NCBI GenBank assembly: GCA_024196135.1
Contig: JAMQCK010000318.1
Span: 1,921 to 28,484 of the forward strand
Direction of reading: 5' to 3'
DNA length: 26,564 nt
Source of the DNA: Pleurotus ostreatus/Saccharomyces cerevisiae fusant
Lineage: Eukaryota > Opisthokonta
The translations under genes and the position numbers were made by a program. Shown in pieces: positions 20,538 through 26,564 of this stretch. The notes below the pieces were generated by a model. The model saw only the letters and a program-made list of their open reading frames with translations. It did not search any database and was not told the DNA's origin. Positions within the stretch are counted from its first letter, which is position 1. Each line of letters opens with the position of its first letter.

Positions 20538-22990
20538 CTACTTGATCTCAATCTGAAAAGCGGCGTCAGCGTACTTCTGGTGCGAAGGTACCCGATGACG
20601 CCTACTCGCTGCCAAAGTATCATCGGCCTCTCGTTCGCTGAATTCCCAATTCGGGGCAAATAACGCGGTTCCGGAAAGGTGAGAGCGCTCCCGCTCCGTG
20701 CTAGTGAGCTTGTCGCGAATAGTCACTTTCCCGTCCCCATCTCGGTCGATGGCCCAGCCTCCGAGAATCCCCGCGAACTGGATCCTCTCAAAGAAGACCG
20801 TCTGGAGGGTGCGATTGTACGCGGCGAAAAGTCGTACTACCGACTTCGCGGGCTCGTCCAAGCAGTAGTCGATCTCTTGAGGATCTTCGTCGTAGTCCGC
20901 GCTACCCCTCGCCCACAGACTCCGTGCTTTCCTATCTGCCTCCTCTGCGCCCTCGAACCCGTCCTCCAGTCGCGGAAAGAAGTACGTCGTGTAGGGGAAG
21001 TCCATGATCTTGACATTCATGGCCAGATGCTCCAGGTGCGGGAAGGAAGCGAGATGGGGGGCGTACTCGTAGAGGGGACATGGCCATGGCGATGGAGAGC
21101 CACTTGAATGCCATATACTGGGGTAGTATTCTAAGGCAATGGCTTGTAGAGAGGGCGCGCACTCCGCGAGCAGGGAGAAGAGGTCCGGATGGGCGTACTG
21201 CAGGTTGGAGATGGCGAGAACGCGCAAGCTCGGCGCGTGATGAAACGAGCGAACGAGCTGGAAGGCCAGGTCTCGCTTGATGTGGGACTGAGCCGTTGAG
21301 ATGCTGAGGTGTGTGAGCGGCACTGGCCCGGCCGCCTCGATAGCGACGATGAGGTCTTCGAGGCTATCAGCCCATATGTCTGCCAGCCTGAGGCGTCGTA
21401 TGTGGGTCATGACGTTGCCGGGATGCGGACTGAAGACAAGGCTAGGCAAGGGCGTGCCGACCTTGTGCACCCCGTCCAGGTACAGGAAGAGCAGCGACGG
21501 ACAGAGAGCGACAAGATCCCACAGATGGCTCTCGTCGTCAGCATCGTCATGAAGCATCCGTAGATTTAAGTTGATCAAGTTCGGCGCGATCGCCCTTGGT
21601 TGGGAGGGTAAGCCCAATGAGCGAGAAATAAAGAGATCACACTTGCCACTGCACATCATTGGACGATCGAACAACAGTGAGTCGCGCCGTGCGAAGAGTC
21701 TTGGAATCAGCGATGGCCTCCCATACACAGTGGTATAGCAGCCGCGTCATATAGATGAACTCGGTGGGCGACGATGCGCGGAGATGGTCATAAAGGAGTG
21801 GGATGGTGGGCCCAATGTAGCCTGGGTACGAGCACCCTATCCTAGCGAGTATATCGGGCGACGACCAAGTTTCGACGAAGGTCAATGTTCGGATTCGGCT
21901 AAGGATGTCATCGCGCTGCAGGACTCTCATCATGCGAAGAACCAGATTGTTGCGCTGGGTGAGTGCGGCCTCCTTCATGTACTCGTTCACACGTTCTTGA
22001 TAGCCTTCACCGCGGGGTATGGTGTGCAAGACTTCATAGTCCAGAGCGTAGGAGTCGAGTTTATAATCATAACGCTTATAGGGCGGATTGAGCGATACAG
22101 GGACAGAGTGCATGCGGGTGTAGGCTTACCTCGTATACGTACTTGAGCGCGTGATCGCGCAAGAGCTTGCACACGGAAGACCATGTCCGCAGATCCTCGA
22201 GACTGGATAGATGCATTACATGATCGAGGACTTCCGCCGGCAAATCGAGCAGCAGCAATTGCTGGATCTTGGGCTGCGGGTCCCGAGTACCAATCGAATC
22301 GATAAAGTCACCTGGAATAATCATGAGAGAGGGCATGATCGCGCTCGATGATCCACCGACGAACCTATCATCAACTCGAACTTGTGAAAGTCCATCATGG
22401 TCCTTATCCCCCACTTCTCGGCAAGGTCTTCCCACAGCGTCGGCGGGTCAAAGGTAAACGTGTGAACGTCGTAGGAAAACACCTCGCCGTCCTCCTCGAA
22501 TTGCTCTTGCATGCGCTCTGTGGTTCTCTGGCAATGGCTAGAGGCATGGTCATAATCTTTCATGACCTCGTCGAAGCGGGCGCGGAGTCGCTCGTAACGC
22601 GGCAAGTGGCGCCCTGCGAGGTCCAAGTCTCCCTTGATGCGGTAATTGTGAGAAAAAGAATGAAGTTAGGGTAACAGAATGTCTCACTTTATGAAAGCCA
22701 GCCATCGTCGAGAAAAGCCGTTGTACATGATGATCACTGAGGTATCCGTGATAGCGACGACGGATAGATTCGACCCCTTCTGAGAAAGATTTGTCGCTAT
22801 AGTGGGCAAGCAAGTTATGAAACCTTTCCAGAGTGTCGGCTAGCTTGTCTGTTTCGACTTTGAGTGGCAAACGGCCGGCACGGCGTCGATAGAGTGCGGC
22901 GTCTGCTCTGCTGATTAGCGTAGTTTCGTGAGTCCATATATTTCACTGACCATCTAACATGAGATGTTCAGTCTCATCATCGGAATCCAT
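20538..22990 (-). CDS. F-box/leucine-rich-repeat protein, copy C
   Basis: Six exons (22990-22951, 22905-22688, 22632-22365, 22311-22130, 22074-21647, 21594-20538) join in phase to 730 residues, with the same exon plan as copy B (exons 1 and 4 are 40 and 182 bases in both). Order: MDSDDETEHLMLD; a conserved N-terminal region (VQRLFSTMAGF, RYERLRARFDEV, LWEDLAEKWGIRTMM); F-box at residues about 194-236 (LLDLPAEVLDHVM...VCKLLRDH); then leucine-rich repeats with SHIKRDLAFQLVRSF and LQYAHPDLFSLLAECAPSL, ending near GGWAIDRDGDGK. Intron 5 (21646-21595) starts GCAAGT. The acceptor of intron 1 (AGAG) is unusual but is the only one that keeps the frame. It is a likely SCF ubiquitin-ligase substrate receptor with unknown target. 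Confidence 0.85.
21595..21646 (-). other. GC-AG intron of F-box copy C
   Basis: TG|GCAAGT donor and AACCAAG acceptor, at the same position and phase as in copy B; the join reads QW followed by AIAPNLIN. Confidence 0.75.
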
Positions 22991-23485
22991 AGCGCACCGG
23001 TCGGTCAGCAGCAGACTACGTTCAACGAGTCGTGAAAGAACGGGATAAGTGGCAGGAAATTGAAATTCTTCGTGTGTACGGCACGTGAGGTCACGTGCTG
23101 ACCTGGTTCGACTTGGGCGCCTCGACCAAAGCTATCTTCCACTCAATTAAACCCTTTTGAAAGGCCGCCGACATTATGAGACACTCAAAATAGCTAATGA
23201 TATGCATCTACAGCCTATCAGAGCACGTCCTCTCAATATAATCGTCCAAGGATAGTGCATTGGCTGAATGTGTAAAGGAGAACAATGCCACTGCAGTCGT
23301 GTACAGTATCTTTGATTTCTCTAGTCGAAAAAGGTTCCAGAATTACGGGGAGTACGCAGAGAAGCCAGAGCTTAAGGGCTACGCTCGCGGTAGACGCACC
23401 AAGCGAAGGGTATAATATACATGCGAAATCAGAACGGGTGATCGAAGGGCGCTAGGCGTTGATGAAAGCATCGGAGTCTCAGTGC
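22991..23485. promoter_or_regulatory. Upstream region of F-box copy C with paired E-boxes
   Basis: Two CACGTG sites (23082-23087 and 23092-23097) sit in the inverted repeat GCACGTGA-GG-TCACGTGC, 92 bases before the start codon. Nothing else coding was seen; the rest is relatively AT-rich. Confidence 0.5.
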
Positions 23486-24239
23486 TCACAAGCACCTTTT
23501 CTTTTTCTTCGGCTCCGCCGCGGGCTTGTTCGAGCAGCTATGCGCGGGATGTTTGCCCCTGCAGACGCTGCAGACGTGCTCCTTCCTGCACCGGCTGCCT
23601 TGTCCGCACGTCCCCGCGTTGAAATCACTGCATATGCGTCCAGAAGCCGCTGAGTTGGCCCCTGATACGGCTCTAACTTCGGCACGACCTCGAATGCGAA
23701 TTGAGTGGACCGACCTATAGCGAGGGTCAGAATTGGCTGAAGTAGTGATGCCTACACGAGCACGCACCCATCTTCATGTGCGCTATCGGCGTCTGAGCTG
23801 GAAGCCACGCCCTGCATGGTCGCTTCTTCTGCGGCAGCGTCGGAAGCCTTGGTCGAGCGCCGGAAGCGGCGCTTGATAGCCCTGGAATTTAGTCAGAGGA
23901 CGTTCAACTCCATAGAAGCTAACGGCGTACTCTTTCGAGCGCTTGTAGAGGTTGCGGATCCCGTTAAAAGGCTGCATGGTAGGACGTGGAGCGTGCTGCG
24001 TTGAGCGAAGCGATGTGCTGACATTGCTCGTCTATATACTCGCGCAACAAATAATCGGGCGCTCGGCGGTGCGGTCGGGCTGGCAGGCGGGAGGTAGACC
24101 AGTGCGCGCTGACATACGCCATAGGTGTGAGCTCTACTAGGATTTGCACCGCACGTTTATTGCGATCGCAGGATAAATTGGCTGCGTAGCCCGGAATGTC
24201 AGGTGCGTCGATCATTGCGGGCCGAAGGCCTGAGCACAA
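23486..24239 (-). pseudogene. Decayed cysteine-rich (CCCH-like) zinc-finger gene, 3' part
   Basis: Three segments join in phase: up to 23931, 23881-23768 and 23714-23486, with introns 23930-23882 (49 bases) and 23767-23715 (53 bases). The last exon encodes ICSDFNAGTCGQGSRC, RKEHVCSVC and HPAHSC, then a lysine-rich end (KKKKRCL). This cysteine pattern is common in Agaricomycete proteins of unknown role that often lie among mobile elements. Upstream, a frame covering 24239-23967 reads DYLLREYIDEQCQHIASL and stops just where the downstream frame begins. Dropping one base of the TTTT run at 23966-23969 would put them in one frame, so a one-base insertion has broken the gene or the assembly. The 5' part beyond 24239 is not resolvable. 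Confidence 0.5.
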
Positions 24240-25293
24240 GTCATATCATAGGCAATTTTAGCGTGCTTCGAGGGCAGGGTGTGCATTGCGGTGGTGTCGG
24301 CGTCCGAGCCACAAGCAGTAGACGTTGCTCCAGGGCTGTGAGAGGTCGCGCAGCCAGAATTGCACGCGGCAGAGGGGCGCAGGTACGGGGCACGCGCGCC
24401 TTGATAAAGGAACCTCTGCGCGTTCAATTAGACGCTGGAATTCTGCATAAATCACGGCTGAATACCCATCTATCAGAAAGCCAGCAGATAAATTCGAGAG
24501 CGTGAGAGGCACTGACGGGCGCTCAAGCATTGAGCACTGAAGCCTGATACCAGCATACATTTCCAGGCAGGGATACACAGTCTCGGCGGAGGAATGAGCA
24601 AAGACCTAACCGAGGTGCCACAGACATTCGCAATCGGCGTCGGAATCAGCGAGCCTGCGAATTGGACCGTTCGCCGCAGAGTTTGAATGCACAAGATGCA
24701 TCGGGCAGAAGCTAGCTTCGTTATTGATCGAGGGAGGGGTGATTCAGTCCACAGCACGAGAGCACTGTTCAGATAATTTAGAAGAAGCCTACTGAATTGA
24801 GCCTTGCGCTAGAGCGTGTCGGCGAAAGAAGCTGGCGAGGCGCGAGAGGACGGCGAGTTCGGTCGGCCTAGGGAACCGGCACGGGAGCGGCGCACGAGCT
24901 GTGCGCTCGCAGACTTCCGCGAAGCCCATGAGATACACGGGGTTACTCAAGCCGTCTTGCACACCATGGTGGTTGGGAAGGGATTTCGCGTCGCCGAAAA
25001 TGGCCGATATCAGCAATCCGGCAATTGCCGAGAGGGATGCCACGCGCCGACGGTATCAATATCCTTTCTTCATCACCCACCGCCATGTCCGCCAGCAATC
25101 CGCGACAAAAAGTGCTTACGTTTCTATGCCATTGCTCGCTGGTCCTTGAGGCTCACACGCAATTGTGACTCATGTCATTTAGCGTGCGCTATTGTCCTCC
25201 GAACATATCAAGCGCGCGTCCCCCACCGGTTTTCTGCATCACGGTGCTTGACCTGAACAATCACCCACTCAAGCTCTCAGCCGATTTTCTACC
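24240..25293. other. Long stretch without a supported gene
   Basis: Minus-strand frames at 24258-24578 and 24473-24757 could be 5' remnants of the decayed zinc-finger gene (one contains AEFQRLIERAEVPLSR), but no start or splice model is convincing. TGACTCA lies at 25166-25172, 122 bases before ATG 25294, and is treated as part of the H2 promoter. Confidence 0.4.
25166..25172 (+). promoter_or_regulatory. TGACTCA site upstream of H2
   Basis: A bZIP/AP-1/Gcn4-type motif 122 bases before ATG 25294. The paralogue H1 also has such sites upstream. Confidence 0.4.
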
Positions 25294-25714
25294 ATGGAAG
25301 CTACTCTGACCTTGCCCGCATCCGCTTTCTCAAGGTGGAGCTGTGCGAGCTCGTACATCCAGCTCTCTACGGCCATCGCGCGTCCGCCGCAGGATATTGC
25401 CAATAGCAAGTCTTCGACGAACGACGCCTCACGGTCATTCGATGCTACAAACTCTATGGAAGACGCCGCCTATGCGAATGATATCATCCAAACCGCCCCC
25501 CTCGGATGTGGCAATGGACTCCTCGCTAAGTCACGACCCCTCACCGTGCCTGCGTCCGGTTGCGTATCGCAACGAGGCCTATCTCGACAGCGAGGGAAAC
25601 CTTCTCACTCACTGCTGCCGAGTGGCAACGCGTCCTCCTGGTCAGCCCTGCACCCTGAACCCGAAGTCACTTCGAGTTCACGAGACGTTCATCGTCGCCG
25701 AGCCAGAGCCGTAG
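25294..25714 (+). pseudogene. HETFIVAEP-family small protein, second copy (H2), frame-broken or with an unresolved intron
   Basis: The frame ending at TAG 25712-25714 encodes RVATRPPGQPCTL and VHETFIVAEPEP, which align with the C-terminus of H1. At the DNA level 25679-25704 matches the complement of 6411-6436 at 25 of 26 bases. The likely start, ATG 25294 (context CTACCATGG), is in another frame, which reads MEATLTLPAS and later SMEDAAYAND, a weak echo of the H1 N-terminus and its acidic patch. Joining the two frames needs removal of 3n+1 bases between about 25470 and 25600. No consensus intron does this cleanly, so either a frameshift has broken the gene or it uses a weak splice pair. The ATG at 25514 is a possible start for a short product. 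It is convergent with F-box copy D. Confidence 0.5.
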
Positions 25715-25929
25715 AAAACTGCGCGAACGTCCGTTTTGGATGCGGATAATATTATTATGAGTACAAAGGATTGTTAGCGCCACGAGAATGCAATGCTAGC
25801 GCTCCTAGGCTCCCTGTTAACTGGACAATGTGTTATGCGACGCCACATCGTCAAGTGGCAAGACGAGACACTGGAAGGACGATGGAGGTCAGCGCGACTG
25901 GTAAGTAAGAGCATGAGCGGGTCCCGACC

Positions 25930-26564
25930 TTAATCGTGTCCAAGGATCTCCTCCGCTTCCGCTGCGTCAAACGTCCAGTGGTCTCCCTGCCACTCGGGAT
26001 CCGCCATGTCCGCCCGCTCGCGCTCGCTGGCCGTGAGCCTGTCTCGGATCGTCGCAGGCTTCCCCTCCGCGTCGCGTTCAACAACCCATCCGCCCGTTTG
26101 CGAGAAGTCATTCATATGAAGGAAGATCGTTTGCAGTGCCCTGCCATCAATCGCGAAGAGACGCACAGTTCCTCGAACTTCCCCGTCGGTAGTGCAGTCG
26201 AGGGTCCTGGGGTCGTCATCGTCGGTGGAAAGGCTCTTCATCGCGCGCCACCGCCGCAGAGCTTTCGCGTCCTCAACTTCAGCGCCTTCGTAGCCCATCT
26301 CCATTCGGCGCATGAAGTATGGTGTTCGATATGGCGCGTCGTCGATCGCCATGTTCAATCCGAGAAGGTTCAGATGAGGAAACGTGCCGAAAGCACGGGC
26401 ATATTCAGAGGGCGGGTACGGCCAGCGCGAGCAGTCGCCTCGCTGATAACTGCCGCTAGAAAAGGAATGGAGGAATAGGGAACGCAGCCCAGGAGCGCAT
26501 TCGCTGAGGTGCACAAAGAGGTCCGGAGGGGCGTGGCACAGACCCGTAAGACGCAAGAACTCTA
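25930..26564 (-). CDS. F-box/leucine-rich-repeat family protein, copy D, C-terminal part (runs off the window)
   Basis: An open frame of about 211 codons enters from the window edge and stops at TAA 25932-25930. It aligns with the C-terminal third of copies A, B and C: LTGLCHAPPDLFVHLSECAPGL, YEGAEVEDAKALRRW, VRLFAIDGRALQTIFLH and the ending GGWVVERDAEGKP...IRDRLT. Whether it has an F-box cannot be seen, because the 5' part lies outside. Sequence and length fit a functional gene, with no stop or frameshift in the visible part. It is convergent with H2 (215 bases). Confidence 0.85.
   Translation of the reverse strand, partial: EFLRLTGLCHAPPDLFVHLSECAPGLRSLFLHSFSSGSYQRGDCSRWPYPPSEYARAFGTFPHLNLLGLNMAIDDAPYRTPYFMRRMEMGYEGAEVEDAKALRRWRAMKSLSTDDDDPRTLDCTTDGEVRGTVRLFAIDGRALQTIFLHMNDFSQTGGWVVERDAEGKPATIRDRLTASERERADMADPEWQGDHWTFDAAEAEEILGHD

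Noticed and set aside
15853..22990. A secondary-metabolite cluster around the aldo-keto reductase
   Set aside because: Neighbours are F-box genes and coatomer. No synthase, P450, transporter or pathway regulator is present.
23479..23685. Alternative minus-strand frame over the zinc-finger exon
   Set aside because: It overlaps the cysteine-rich frame in another phase. The cysteine spacing and the clean splice join favour the zinc-finger frame.
1..26564. CRISPR array, rRNA or tRNA genes
   Set aside because: No regularly spaced repeats, no tRNA B-box with matching cloverleaf, and no rRNA-like stretch were seen. CRISPR is not expected in a fungal nuclear genome.

Overview
The window looks like nuclear DNA of a filamentous basidiomycete, probably an Agaricomycete. 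It is GC-rich, its genes carry many short introns (mostly 43-63 bases, GT...AG with CTRAY-like branch sites), genes lie on both strands 200-900 bases apart, and the proteins are fungal. The genus cannot be told from sequence alone.

Layout. Bases 1-2257 hold no recognisable gene; 509-998 is crowded with short inverted repeats. Bases 2258-3370 hold a possible lineage-specific gene with pyrimidine-rich introns. Bases 3545-3861 hold two copies of a 58-base GC-rich hairpin, a set of inverted GATCGGG motifs and a small tandem repeat. F-box/leucine-rich copy A (4160-5662, +), which lacks a recognisable F-box, faces a small gene H1 (6384-6842, -). Next come a divergent pair, a DUF4604 protein (7731-8430, -) and a Yra1/ALY mRNA-export adaptor (8665-9867, +); a four-helix membrane protein (10238-11090, -); and the coatomer alpha subunit (11343-15596, +, 12 exons, 1227 residues). 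The right half has F-box copy B (15853-18260, -), an aldo-keto reductase (18884-20344, +), F-box copy C (20538-22990, -), a decayed cysteine-rich zinc-finger gene (23486-24239, -), a broken relative of H1 (H2, 25294-25714, +) and the 3' end of F-box copy D (25930-26564, -).

Two kinds of content are mixed. One is conserved cell machinery: coatomer alpha in Golgi-to-ER vesicle coats, Yra1/ALY in mRNA export, and DUF4604. The other is an accessory family: four F-box/leucine-rich paralogues in 22 kb and two paralogues of a small protein ending in HETFIVAEP. At both ends of the window an F-box gene and an HETFIVAEP gene lie tail to tail, which suggests duplication of a two-gene module. F-box proteins normally select targets for SCF ubiquitin ligases; the targets here are unknown. 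The reductase between copies B and C has no other biosynthetic gene beside it, so a metabolite cluster is not supported.

Multi-exon models were built by reading splice sites and checking that phases join; the exon coordinates are given in the entries.
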